DNA of 60,000 bases from Cristatella mucedo (lineage: Eukaryota > Bryozoa > Phylactolaemata > Cristatellidae). Position numbers and translations under genes: made by a program. The notes under the pieces are model-generated. The model did no database searches. It worked only from the letters and a program-made list of their open reading frames with translations, and was not told where the DNA came from. Below, in pieces: positions 41,740 through 53,245 of the stretch. Every line of letters starts with the position of its first letter. The first letter of the stretch is position 1. The DNA lies in the NCBI GenBank assembly GCA_009760855.2, contig WPIO01000036.1, positions 2,752,501-2,812,500 on the forward strand. The letters are read 5' to 3'.

Positions 41740-42620
41740 GAGATCAGAACGAGATGCAGGAGCCTAGAAAGACGCAGTAAGTGCAAACGACTGGTACAGG
41801 AGTGATGAGCTGGTGACACAAAGTAGATACAATCGCCTGGGCTCTTAGCCCTCGCGTACCCTGCCGCCTCGTCAATGCACATGCCGTCATAGCTCTCGAA
41901 GAGATGTCGCACAGTGGGGGAGGGGGAGGAGTTACCCGCTCGGCAGTAGCCTCCCCTGTCGCTAGACCTGTGCAACATCGGCGAGGTTGTACTCAAATCT
42001 CCGGAGCTCCGCACAACCGGGCCACCGGGCTATCACCTCGGCCCTGTTGCTTGCGACCATTTTCGCAGGAAGACCCTTACCAAGTTATTGACCAGCAGGT
42101 TAGTTCAAACAGCAGCGGACCGTGGAGCGCCAAGTGAGATCCATCTGGAGCATCGCATGAGGGCCATTATATCTATGGCCTTATAAGAGCCTTTTTCGAA
42201 TCTCGACCCCTCGACCGCAGCAGCGAATCCTCCGGCAATGAACAAGACCTCGTTGCTAAAGGGAGCTCTTCGCTGATTTGGGAAGAGACCGCATGAAGGC
42301 AAAAGTGGGCCAAATACTCGGCAGGGCTGTTCGACGAACGACGCAGGTTTCAGCTTGGGCATGGTCTTCTGCTGGTCTTGAAATGGGTTAAGCTTTACGG
42401 CCATATCTGACCTTTGCTTCACTGTGCAGATGTAGTTGGAGCATTGTTAGTTTGCACCTGCCTGTCTTTAAGGAGCGACGTTTGCTCTCAACTCCCTCTA
42501 TCGTCAGCATTGCTTGCCATATTACTCAGTCAAAATGCTCATAATCATCATCATCATCCTCATCATCATCGTCGCCGTGCATCTGCAACTGGCCTGTACA
42601 GTAGAGCATTTTTATCAGCT

Positions 42621-42741
<121 letters not shown>

Positions 42742-42984
42742 CGAGCTTTGCATTACTTGTGCAATAACCAGCAGCTGCCGAGTTGATTGTACAGCTCTAG
42801 CAGTGAGGTTAGCAAGCATATATAATATACTTGTATAAAGATACATATGCATATATATGCACACATATATATATATATATGTATGTATGTATGTATGTAT
42901 AACCTGTGTGTATGAACCTCTGTATACACTTGTAGATGCAAGTATTTGTCTGATCGTGCTCAAATTGTGTTGTGTGGTGGCCCC

Positions 42985-44088
42985 AGTCCCATCCAGGAGA
43001 CCAGTCGCCCGTGCAGTTCGACAAGGATCCGTTCTCGACCCGCTGCTACTTTCTACCTCTGGGAAAATGGATTCGGGCCCACGGGATTGACTGACACTTT
43101 TATGCTGACGATACCCAGTTACATTTTTCGTTTAAACCGTCGGAATCGGCTGCAGCGACTGATATGCTGAATGTTTGCCTTTCCGACATTTGATCCTGGA
43201 TGTAGGCCGATTTCTTTAAACTAAGCGACAATAAAACCAAACTTCTACTCATAGGACACCACAAGCATGAGGCTGGACTAGGAGACCTTGCTCATTTAAT
43301 AGGTGATACTGTTGTGCGACCGTCGCTATGAGCTCAAAATGTAGGTGTCCTCTTTGATAACTGCTTAAACTCTAAAAGTTAGATGAAGGAGACTGCCTCC
43401 ACAGCTGGCCATCACGTCCGATTGCAGCCTAAAATGTATGATAGTCTACCATGGCAGCTTGCTAAAAAATCTGCTGCCTATCTCCCTGATTCAGTCTAGT
43501 CTGTACCATCGCGATTCCGCTTGGGCTAAAAGCTACCGAGAAGAAAAGGCACTCGGCATCTGCAGCAGCATCATCTGCATCTGCAGCTGGTGATGAATAT
43601 GTCTGCAAGGCTAGCCAACAAATCCCAGAGGTTCGGCCATGTATCTACTTTGCTGAAGGAGCTCCGATGGCTCCCTGTCGGTGAGCGAATACAAGGCAAA
43701 TTCTTGCTTTGACCATAACAGTGTCCTTGACGGCCTGGCTCCTTCATGCCTAGCTGAACTACTGAACCAGTTTTGGCCTCCTCCTGCTTTCAGATCCTCT
43801 GTGGACAATAAATTTGCCGCTCCATTCCTTCGCTTTTAAAGGCCGTTGGCGACGGAAGCTTTTGCTGTGCAGATCGTAGACTGTGGAACTCACTTCCACA
43901 ATTCTTATGCACCGACATCTACTTCCGACCGACTGTGGCAAACCCTTTCCAGCAGCCGTCCTGAGCGGCTGAGCCGTCCGTCGGCTCACGATCACCTCGA
44001 TTGCCATCCAGACTCAGCTGTGCTTTTCACGTTCTCTACGTTGCATGAGATTAAGTCTGTTGGCTGCGGTATGCGTACTGAAAGCCAC
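42985..44088 (+). mobile_element. LINE-B, degenerate RT, split by SINE-2
   Basis: Traces of the RT core (ADDTQLHFSFKP-like at 43100-43135), GDTVVRPSL and TAGHHVRLQPK, and the C-terminal segment to 44088, with several stops and frameshifts. The 3' end resumes at 44248 after a SINE-2 insertion. Confidence 0.82.
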
Positions 44089-44097
44089 TTAAATATA

Positions 44098-44247
44098 ATA
44101 ATTATAAATATAGTTCCTTTATATAGCGCCCCAAGAGAACTTAATCTCTATTCAGGCGCTTCACACATGCCTCGGGGCTCGAGCCCACGACCTCAGTCAG
44201 ACCTTGGTCGGGGCGAGCCCCTTAACCGCTAGACCAAAGCAGCTCGG
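44098..44247 (-). mobile_element. SINE-2 inserted in LINE-B
   Basis: TTTATATAGCGCCCCAAGAG, GGGCTCGAGCCCACGACCTC and CCGCTAGACCAAAGCAGC (A-box complement). Flanks show CCACTTA and CTACTTA, a possible target-site duplication. Confidence 0.87.
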
Positions 44248-44385
44248 CGAACCAAACTACTTAGGCTTTGAGTGAGCTATTGGAAACTCTCCTGCATACA
44301 TGCACTTATTCATAGTGGCTTTTCGGAGTTACAGACACAGATTACAATACATTACAATTACATTACATTACAATATACCTTGCAT
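44248..44385 (+). mobile_element. LINE-B 3' end with ATTAC-rich tail
   Basis: ACTTAGGCTTTGAGTGAGC, GGAGTTACAGACACAGATTA, then the tail CATTACAATTACATTAC. It continues the element interrupted at 44088. Confidence 0.85.
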
Positions 44386-44402
44386 ATATACATTTATATA
44401 TA

Positions 44403-44583
44403 TTTATGCATGCTGACCCTGTGCATGTCACCCCTAACCATATTATTCATTTTGCTTGTTTTTCAAGCATGATTTTACTTACCATTTAGTTGCATTTCCC
44501 ATTGCAGCAAATGTAAAGCGCCTAGAAAGAGATTAAGTTCTCTGAGGGCGCTTTATCAAGTACATTATTATTATTATTATTAT
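44403..44583 (+). mobile_element. LINE-A 3' UTR and tail
   Basis: CCTGTGCATGTCACCCCTAA, hairpin at 44518-44551 (GCGCCTAGAAAGAGATTAAG then TTCTCTGAGGGCGC), then (ATT)n. Confidence 0.9.
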
Positions 44584-44619
44584 TTATAGAAATATATTCA
44601 AATTCAATTGTATACCTCC

Positions 44620-44985
44620 AGTGCTATGCTCCCAAAGCCTGGAACTCCCTCCCGACATGCGTCAGAACATCCCCTGACCTGACCACATTTAAAAGGAGCT
44701 TAAAAACACACCTATTTAGGACAGCATTTAGTGGGTCCCTGTGATTCGTCCTTGATGTGCTTGTGAGTGCTGACACTGTGCATGCTGCCACTAACCACAT
44801 TTGCATGCTGACCCTGTGCATGTCACCCCTAACCATGTTATTCATTTTGTTTGTTTATCAAGCATGATTTTACTCACCATTCAATTGCATTTCCCTTTGC
44901 AGCAAATGTAAAGCGCCCAGATAGAGACTAAGTTCTCTGAGGGCGCTTTATCAAGTGCATTATTATAATTATTATTATTATTATT
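44620..44985 (+). mobile_element. LINE-A 3' end, second in a row
   Basis: Begins in the RT C-terminus (CCCAAAGCCTGGAACTCCCT), then [14 protein letters not shown] and stop, 3' UTR, hairpin and (ATT)n tail. It lies about 35 bases after the previous LINE-A tail. Confidence 0.9.
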
Positions 44986-45199
44986 GTGATTTTATTTTTG
45001 CCCACAAGCTCGACAGTCCTCGAGAAAGAACGAACATTTTGGTTAGCAAGAACATATTGAGAAGCCATATGGGAACAGCTTCTGGCCATTGGAAAATCTT
45101 GTAGCCACGTGTCAGAACTTTTCTAGGCAGTACGAGGGTACGAGTTTCGCCCATAGTTATCATTGCATCAAAAGTCACGAGAGCATGAACATAACTTAC

Positions 45200-45236
45200 C
45201 AATGAGCAGCGTGTATACTATGCACTCTGCCACTAC
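45200..45236 (-). CDS. Candidate 37-bp micro-exon linking signal peptide to prodomain
   Basis: On the minus strand TTTAG precedes 37 bases that read VVAECIVYTLLI plus one base and end at GTAAGT. It starts in phase 0 and ends in phase 1, which is what is needed to join the 48522-48575 exon to the prodomain exon at 38536. The split codon would be GAG, giving IELAVPF at the junction, comparable to the EYxLAVP region seen near the start of ADAMTS prodomains. The acceptor has a poor pyrimidine tract, and a 37-bp open segment with splice-like ends can occur by chance. Confidence 0.3.
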
Positions 45237-45239
45237 CTA

Positions 45240-45960
45240 AACTGGTGCATTCGTAATCTGGCACCACTCAGCTCGATTAGGCCAGCATCCTGATAGTAGC
45301 TTTGCTAAATTATCAAAGCGATCACGGAAACATGAGTTACAAAAAGATCCCTCTAAATTCGAAATGAACATTTTCGTCAACACACGTCAGCACACACTGA
45401 GTCTCACGCGAGCGTACCGAAAAATGATTGGCTAAATGGCGGCTAAACGTCCGATAAGTGTCATCAATTGACAGACCGACGAGCACTGCCCGCTACTCCA
45501 TGAAATAGAGCCACGAATTTGCCAAACCTTTTTTGCAGCACTACGACAAGCTTATATTAGCTAATCTCGAAGCTCATTAGACCTTCCTTTCCCACCTACT
45601 AACACAACCGAGGGCATCGGAAATGAAACGCTTGGGCCTCCTCAGCTCCCCTCCCCCCCCCCTTGGACTCACTCAACCTCAGCTCCCCAACCCGCGGGGC
45701 CGGCTCAAAAGGGCGGCATCTTGTCGACGCCTTAACTTAAATTACTGCCGCTCAAGCGACTAACATTATCCCTTGGCTGCCGCGCCGGCCCGCCCCCGTC
45801 GCGCGTAGACTCTTTCTAGATGGCTACCAGACTGTCAGGAATGGCTACAGGGCTTTGAGATGTGTTGGTAATGGACTTTCCCGCCATCCTTCCTTGTCCT
45901 CTAGAGAGCGCCTCCTTGTGAGGAATGACCCTAGGCTTATCCGGCGGCAGGCTCAAACTG
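45240..45960. other. Probable ADAMTS first-intron sequence, nothing recognised
   Basis: Only short C-runs (45653-45662) and no domain. Confidence 0.45.
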
Positions 45961-45962
45961 TT

Positions 45963-46085
45963 TTCAATAATAATAATAATTCACTTGATAAAGCGCCCTC
46001 AGAGAACTTAATTTCTCTCTAGGATCTTTACATTTGCTGTAAAGTGAAATGCAATTGAATGGTAAGTAAAATCATGCTTGAGAAG
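45963..46085 (-). mobile_element. LINE-A 3'-end fragment
   Basis: AATAATAATAATTCACTTGA, GCGCCCTCAGAGAACTTAAT and the start of the 3' UTR up to AAATCATGCTTG. Confidence 0.88.
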
Positions 46086-46194
46086 AGAATCTACCGTCGC
46101 GTCTAAGATGGGCCTGAGAAGCACAACGCTCAGGCGGCTTTTTGGGGCTCCGACGTCCAGGGTCACTTTCCGGAGAAGGTTCTCCTCGTTAGTC

Positions 46195-46345
46195 TTTAAA
46201 GGGGGTAGGTTTTCTAGAGCGGTTAAGGTGCTCCCGCCCCGACCAAGGTCAGGCTGAGGTCGTCGGCTCGAGCCCCGAGGCATATATGAAGCGTCTGAAT
46301 AGAGATTAAGTTTTCTTGGAGCGCTAGGAATTATATATTTTTTTG
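46195..46345 (+). mobile_element. SINE-2
   Basis: TAGAGCGGTTAAGGTGCTCC, CGGCTCGAGCCCCGAGGC, and a tail with GCGTCTGAATAGAGATTAAG then TTTTCTTGGAGCGC. Confidence 0.87.
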
Positions 46346-47701
46346 TATGTTAACCGTTGTTGGGGATAAATAGTCTAATAAGACATATCCCGCCCGTAGA
46401 GCGAGCGTAGAGGCGCTCGCCGAGTAGCTCGCCTTGGGCACGAGAACGGCAGGCTCTTCAAAATGAAGTGTGCGCTTCTACTGACGGACCTTGCGAGCGA
46501 CGCGCTTCGAGCTCCCCCCCCCCGAAATAGGAAGTACGTTTAACAAAATGCAAGTTATTTTGATGGGGGCTGCCCGCCAGAGCCTCGATCTGGAAGGCGC
46601 CCGTCGGAGCGCCGCTCCCGGCCGTTTCTCCAGAGCGAGGCAACCCACGCGGCCGCGCGGCTTACGTCGGCCAGCCAGGCGGCCAGCTTTCAGGTCGCGG
46701 CCGACCGTTCGCGGTTGCTCTAGCAACCGGAATCGCAACGACGTCAAATGAGCAATACTTTGCCTCTACTCGAACAGCCCAGAAAGCCCTCCAGGCGGGA
46801 AGGGGCACCATCAATCCTGGTAGGGGCGTTTTAGGCATAATAATGTCAGTAAATAAACCTATTGAACGCAAACTGGTACTTAATATAATATATAGTTCAT
46901 GGTGGCTCTGGAGGCTTGTCGGTGCTGTCGATTCAAAGTGTTCCTCCAAAAGGGCAACCAATGTTCTGGATTATGCGTGGCTACGTTCAGTGGCTGTTTC
47001 CAGAGAAACTACCGTTTTTTTCCATGGAGCGTCGCATTTTTAGTACGGTTCAAAGAGGTCTACCAAAAGACACGTCACGTACGAGGGGCGCTCGCTGCCT
47101 CGGGCTCTCCAAATAGAGGCGGCTCGAGTTTCATTAGAACGCGTCGAAATAGACCAGGGTTCGCGCCCTCGGCGTCGAGCTAAACGTCTTCCAAATTGTT
47201 GTGAAGAGTTTATTGAAAAAACAAGAAAACTGTTTGAGTAGCAAGCTTCTAAGGAGACTAGAGAGCTCTTCTGAGCACACTTCGAATAAGACTCTCGCTC
47301 GGGGCTTCTCTCACACAAGCTCAAAGCTACGCCCCCCTACGTACCGAAAATTTCGGCCCTACGCTCTCGCTCGCTCACCAAGCAGAAGAAGCCGGCACCG
47401 ACCGACTGTGTGCAAACCACGCTGCTGCGCGCATCGACACGGAAAAAAGGAAACCGGAAACTCCGCCGCGCGCCAAGGGTCGGACCTTCGGTCGGCTAGT
47501 TCGCCCGCAAGAAAGCGCCGGCGGTGGCACCGGCGAGTGCTGCGGGCGGCGGCGCTGCGGCCTGCTAGGAAGCCGCCGCCGCCGCCGTCGTCGTCGCGAG
47601 CGATGAGCGGATTTTATGTAGCTCGCAGCTCCGTGAAATAGAAGCATGCCGCTTAGCTAAGACCCTAGACCGAGAGACGTCCGTCCGTCTGTCCAACGAC
47701 A

Positions 47702-47752
<51 letters not shown>

Positions 47753-48191
47753 TGACAGCGGTCCGAGCGAAGCGGCTGTCACCACGTGCCGCCACCCGCG
47801 GGAGAGGCGCGCGGCGGGCTCCGGTGCGCCGCGAAGCAGGAGCAGCAGCAGCTGCAGCTGCTACTGCTGCTCGACGCCAGGCGCTTGACGCTGCGCTGAG
47901 CCAGCCAGCCAGACGAGCGTCCGGTCGCGGCTGCGGAGTCATTGCGTCCGCGGAGCGCTAAGCGAAACGCTACTAAAACTCTGCGGCTGCAGCCGAGCAC
48001 AATGCTGCGCTCGCAACGTGCCCGCGGGCTGCCTCCCGTCGGGGGGGGGGCGGGCCGAGTGCAAACACGACCGCTTCGCAGCTGGCCAAGTTGTCGGCCG
48101 GTGCGGAGTATCGGTCGCGGCATATCGGTCGCGAAAACAAAAGCTTAGCTAGCAAAAGGAAGTCTCATCCATTCATACCTTCGTGTAGCGA

Positions 48192-48226
<35 letters not shown>

Positions 48227-48521
48227 CGCCGCCGTCGCTCACCGCGCCGGCCAAGCTGACGGTGCCCTGCAAGTTGAAGGCCGGCGTTTGGTTCCATTCC
48301 CGCTGGCGGCTCTGCGCTCGGCATGACAACCAGCGACGCGTGCGGCTCCCGGCGGCGCGAAGGCGCCGCCGGCGCCGGTCTCTCCGCGGGCACGGCGCTC
48401 GCTAATAGAGCGCGGCGCCGCGCGCTTATGTGAAGGTCGGCGGCGGTGGTGGCGGCGGCGGCTGCGGCGGTGGTGGCGGCGGTGGTGGCGGCGGCGGTGG
48501 CGGCGGCGGGGCGGTACTTAC

Positions 48522-48575
48522 CAGTACTACCAGCATCAGCACCGCCTTAGCGGCGTGCAGGCGGTGCGCAGCCAT
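48522..48575 (-). CDS. Candidate first coding exon: signal peptide start
   Basis: An ATG at 48575 on the minus strand opens 18 codons, MAAHRLHAAKAVLMLVVL, a basic n-region followed by a hydrophobic core as in a signal peptide. They end in phase 0 at a consensus GTAAGT donor (48521-48516). It lies in the CpG-rich block upstream of the ADAMTS prodomain exon and on the same strand, so it is the best candidate for the gene's start. The prodomain exon at 38536 begins in phase 1, so one further exon must lie between them. Assignment to the ADAMTS gene is inferred from position and phase; there is no homology in so short a peptide. Confidence 0.5.
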
Positions 48576-49662
48576 GCTCGGAACTTGCTCAGGGCGGCGA
48601 GCCTCTTTCCGTGCGAGCGGCGTACGCTCTCGCTGCCGCTACCGGCCGCCGATGCCGACGCGGCTTCGCGGCGAGCCGGCCGACGGGCTGGCGCGACCGC
48701 CGAATTTAGCCGGAGAGGTCGTCGTCGGCGCCGCCGAGGCGGGCGGCCGTCAGCAAGAGCGCTACTCCCGGTGCCGCTCCGCTCCCGACGGAGCGCTGCG
48801 CGAGACAGAGGGCGAGGACCGGCGGCTCACGGCCGCGTCCGGGCCTGTGCGCCTCTCTTTCAAGCGATGGCGCACGTCGATCCCGCGCGCGAAGCCGAAG
48901 AACCGGGCGCGACGGCGCGCGTCGCAGCGACGCCGCTAGCCGGCCCGCTCCGACGGAGCCGCCCAGCTCAATTATCTCGCGCGGGGCGCCGGGGTTGAAG
49001 GCTGGCCAAGTCGCGCCTGCGCGAGGCGGCGGCCGCCGCCTCGCGCAGCCAGACCGGCCGCCGCGGCGATAGTCTTGCCCGCAGCCCGAAGCGCGGCGGC
49101 GGTCGGCGTGGTCGCCGGCCGGCTGGCCGGCTGCACCGGTCGGCCGGCGCTGAGCGCTCGAGCAGGTGGCGAGCGAGCGAGCGGGTGCACCGAGCCAGCG
49201 GACGGACTTGGCGCACAATGCGAGCAAAATGCGCTCGCTTCGAGGCCCGCTGGACGCGGTTGTAGCCCTCTACGCGTGAGGTGCGTTTCAATTAGCGGAT
49301 TGTGAGCGCCTAGCGCCCGACTGCTTCTGCCGCTCGGCTGGCTCCACGGGCGGCCGCGAGAGCAGGAGAGGATTTCCGGTGCGTGCGCTCATCGGCGGAG
49401 ACGCCGTCACCCGAGATGGCCTCGTAAAGCGAGCGAAGGAGGAAGCGTCCTGGGCCTCGGCAATCGGAAGGAAGACGCGATGCGACGAGCCCTTGCGCCC
49501 GGGCCTCGTGGCGGCGGCAGCAGCGATGGCATTTCCGGCCGTACCCACCCCCCCCCGCGGCGTCGCCGCTCGCCTCCTGTTAGGCAGCGCGTTCTCACGC
49601 GCTGTTGGCTTTCCTCGTCTATCTTATCCGTTTCTCATCGAGTTCGCCCGACCGGCAACAGC

Positions 49663-49706
<44 letters not shown>

Positions 49707-49840
49707 GCTCTCTCTCTCCCTCTCTCTCTTTCGCTCTCTCTCTCCCTCTCTCTCTTTCGCTCTCTCTCTCTCTTTCGCTCTCTCTCGCGCTCTCTCTCAC
49801 TCTCTCTCTCTCTCTCACTCTCTCTCTCCCTCTCTCTCGA
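49663..49840. repeat. (CT)n microsatellite with TTTCGCT interruptions
   Basis: CT runs broken regularly by CCCT and TTTCGC units, giving a higher-order pattern of about 30 bases. Confidence 0.95.
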
Positions 49841-50390
49841 CAGAAAGAGTAAGTGAATCGTCGCCACCGGATAAGTCGTGACGAACGGAGGGACGGATCG
49901 TTTCCAGACTGACGGTCTGGCTCCCGCGACGATCTTCGGGTAGTGCACGCGATCTTCGGGTAGTGCACGCGAGCCGGTCTTACGCCGGAGCGCCAGTCTG
50001 TCGCTCGCTTTAGTCGACGCGGCGGTGCGATCGATCCGCGGCTAGCGCGGCCATCGGCCGTCCGTGACCTCTACGCCGTCCCGAGTCCCGAGGTGAACGG
50101 CCGACAGAGAACGATTAGCTGTCGATAGCGACCACGGGCGGCCGTGGCAGGGCGGCAGTGGGCGTCGCCACGGCGCACTCATTTCGACTACGGCTTCAGT
50201 TGGGGCCTGTCGTGGACTCACAGCGGACGTTTGATCATAAGAGCCAGTGCACTTTAGGCCGTGGGCAGTAGGGCTCATGGCAGGACGGACGAGAGGGAAG
50301 TGACCTGGCTCTGCGCCAAACGACGACGTAACGGTACTGAATTTGCAGCTATGGGCACTGCGCTCGTAGCAGCCGAAAGTGCGCTCAATC

Positions 50391-50399
50391 TATAAATAG
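50391..50399 (+). promoter_or_regulatory. TATA-box-like TATAAATAG
   Basis: A strong TATA match in a GC-rich setting, oriented plus, away from the ADAMTS start about 1.8 kb away. No recognised plus-strand gene lies downstream. Confidence 0.25.
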
Positions 50400-51594
50400 A
50401 CGACGCCGTTATAGTTGCGCCGCGGACAGCCTCGCCCGCCCGCCCGCCCGCCCGCCCCAGTTAGGGCTACCGGCGGAAACATAAAGCGAAGGAAAGCGCG
50501 CCGTCGCCCGAGCGCCGGGCTCGACGATGACGTTAGGCGAGCGTGCACACGCACAAAGCTTGGGTAAACGCAGGTAACGAACGACCGCTGCGGCAGGAGG
50601 CGCCAGAAGGGCGTAGCGCGCACGCGCGGCTACAGCTGTCGACTGACGCGCGGCGGGAACCGGAGAAGAAGAGAGAATTAGCTTCGCGCACGCGATCGCG
50701 GAACGCTTTCGCGACTGCAGCGGGTCTCCTCCGTAACGATACGCCGACGACGACGAAACCCTGGGCCGGTATCCGCGCACCGCTCGGCATCCGACGAGGC
50801 CCGATAATTTGGACGGCTGCGCATTTCCGCCGCCGCGTGCCTGAACGGACCGGCTCTCGCGTTCCGTTCGAAGCTACTAAAGCGCGATGCGCTCGCTACC
50901 TCGCGGACGCCGCTCAATAACCAAGACCGCGTACCGCGTCGGATATCCCGAGTGCATCGGCTCAGGAATTTCGAGTCGGCGGGGGTTGAATGAGAAAGCG
51001 GGACTGCAAAATTGGCTCACACAGCATGTCATCTTTGCAGCCTCTAATATGGATTCAGGGCGCGAACCACCACCACCACCTCCCCCCCCCCCGTTTCGAA
51101 GTGACCGCTTGCTAGATGACCTTATGAGCCTCAGTCTACTTAGCTAGCTGTCAGTTATATAGAATTGCTAAAAATTCCGGCTGGCGAAGAAAGAAAAACC
51201 AAGAGCAAGCCTGCCGCCGGAAGCGAACCTGCCGCCGGAAGTGGGAGGCTATACCTGTAGCCGGTCGTCCAGTCGTCAGCTTCAGACCGAGGCTGCTGCT
51301 GAGGCCGAGTTTCGGCTCGATTAGTTGCGGTACTCCTAGCCTCGGCCAGGCCAGCAGCCCGATCGAAGTGGCCCTGACCCAGGCCGCTACCGGTCCGACG
51401 TGCAGAGGCTGGGTAGAGGCGGAGCGAAAACCGAGTAGCCCTTCCGCAGCAGCAGAAGCTAGCGCCAGAGACGCGCGCGCGCGCGCGGATGCATGCACGG
51501 TGGACACATTCGGCCAACTACCGCTAGATCCTGGCCTCTCCTCGTCTATTCTGTACACTAAAGAAATCCCAGGCCAACTCGTACTGAATCAACT

Positions 51595-51678
51595 GAGGCC
51601 GCCGGCGGCGGCGTGCGGCGGCGGCCTCAGTCTGACGTCACGGCGACGCTCAGGGCGCTCGCAGTCGCCGTGACGTCA
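51595..51678. promoter_or_regulatory. Two adjacent hairpins; the second carries paired CRE palindromes
   Basis: CTGACGTCACGGCGAC (51631-51646) and its exact complement GTCGCCGTGACGTCAG (51663-51678) each contain TGACGTCA, the CREB/ATF palindrome. A GC-only inverted repeat (GAGGCCGCCG...CGGCGGCCTC) lies just before. Confidence 0.5.
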
Positions 51679-52529
51679 GCACGACGCCGTTTCATCGAGA
51701 TGCGGAGGGTGGGTGCGCCTGGACTGTTCGCGTGCTCACTGGCTGCTAGCTGGAGCCCTCCGGGCGAGTCTTAGTCCGAGATCCGGGCGAGTCGGCAGCC
51801 TCGAGTAATAGGACCGCAGCCTGTGTCCGCAGTGTCTGCTTCAGCTGCACTGGCTATTTCGCTTGCTTCAGCTGCACTTACCCGGAACTTTGAATTTACT
51901 TTGAATTAGTCTGCAACGTTCATTCATTTATACTCGTGGAAATTGAGGTTATTTCAGCTTCTTATGTTTGCCCTTTATCGACGCGATTTGTTAAGGCGAA
52001 ACCGCTACAGATCGCCGCAAGAGACTCATTCTTAAGTCATGTAATACTAATATGCCGCGTGTTTGCAACTTGGGCAAGTGATTCCTAGGGACCTGGGGAC
52101 AAGGTTTAAAATTCCTAAATTTGTGTATTCATCGAACTATTTGCTCGACGTATAGCGCTGGCGTATTGATTAGCTTGCTATCATCAACGGACCCCCACCG
52201 CATATTTTTGTACAATTCCAGCCAGTCGTTGTATATTGATGTCATACCTCCGGTAATAGTGATCGGATCAAATTGACATTTGGAATGTGTAACTTTTGTA
52301 TTACACATCATTCTAGCAATCTCCCGTGGAAATTAGACCTCAGTGTATAGCCTTAACTTTGGTGAAGAGTTGCCTTGTCGTTTTCCCTCACGTTTTATCA
52401 CAATGCTCCCCACGAGTCTTGCAAATGCCACAGGTAAGCTAATAATAATCTGATCAATGTGACAGTTGAACTATATGCTCCTTGGTATATAAATAAATAA
52501 AATTCATTTACATGGCGCCCCAATAATAA

Positions 52530-53085
52530 CAACAATAATAATAATAATAATGGTGCACTCGATAAAGCGCCCTCAGAGAACTCAATCTCTTTCTAGGCGC
52601 TTTACATTTGCTGCAAAGGGAAACGCGATTGAATATCATGCTTGATAAACAACATGAATATTATGGTTAGGGGTAACATTCACAGGGTCAGCATGCAAGT
52701 TAGGTTAGTGGCAGCATGCACTATGTCATCACGCATAAGCACATAAAAAACGAATCACAGGGGCCCACTAAAAGCTGTCCTAAATAGGTGAGTTTTCAAG
52801 TTCTTTTTAGATGTGGTCAGGTCAGGGGATGTTGTGACGCAAGTCGGGAGTGAATCCCAGGCTTTGGGAGCATACGAACTAAATGCAGGGTCTCCAAAAA
52901 ATTTTAGGTTTGTGCGAGGTATTGGTAAACTGTTAGATTCCGAAAAGCGGGTGGTACGATGCTTAGCCTGGTGGGGCAATAGATCTGATAAGTAGGCTGG
53001 AGCCAAAGAATAGAGTGACCTAAAAGTGAGCGACAATCCCTTGAAGTTGATCCGTTGTTTGACTGGTAGCCAGTGCAGGTTATAT
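52530..53085 (-). mobile_element. LINE-A 3' end, split by SINE-2
   Basis: (ATT)n tail side, hairpin, 3' UTR and the RT C-terminus (minus-strand [19 protein letters not shown], ending SGPL). It stops at the SINE-2 and resumes at 53246. Confidence 0.9.
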
Positions 53086-53089
53086 ATAA

Positions 53090-53245
53090 TTCATTTATAT
53101 ATAATTCATTTATATAGCGCCCCAAGAGAACTTAATCTCTATTCAGGCGCTTCACATATGCCTCCGGGCTCGAGCCAACGACCTCAGTCAGACCTTGGTC
53201 GGAGCGAGCACCCTAACCGTAGACCAAACCAGCTAGGCTTGGCGA
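53090..53245 (-). mobile_element. SINE-2 inserted in LINE-A
   Basis: Hairpin at 53117-53150 (GCGCCCCAAGAGAACTTAAT then CTCTATTCAGGCGC), GGGCTCGAGCCAACGACCTC, and an A-box complement. LINE-A reading continues on both sides. Confidence 0.88.

Larger units (their letters stand above)
47200..51900. promoter_or_regulatory. CpG-rich block, putative promoter region of the ADAMTS gene
   Basis: Much richer in GC and CpG than the rest of the window. It holds (CCG)n at 47703-47752 and 48190-48235, (GGC/GGT)n at 48440-48511 and the proposed first exon at 48522-48575. Composition is what I see; promoter function is inferred. Long frames on both strands are composition artefacts. Confidence 0.5.

Noticed and set aside
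48430-48998. Plus-strand frames of 147-169 codons in the CpG block
   Set aside because: They begin in the GGC repeat or depend on high GC. No domain; antisense to the proposed first exon.
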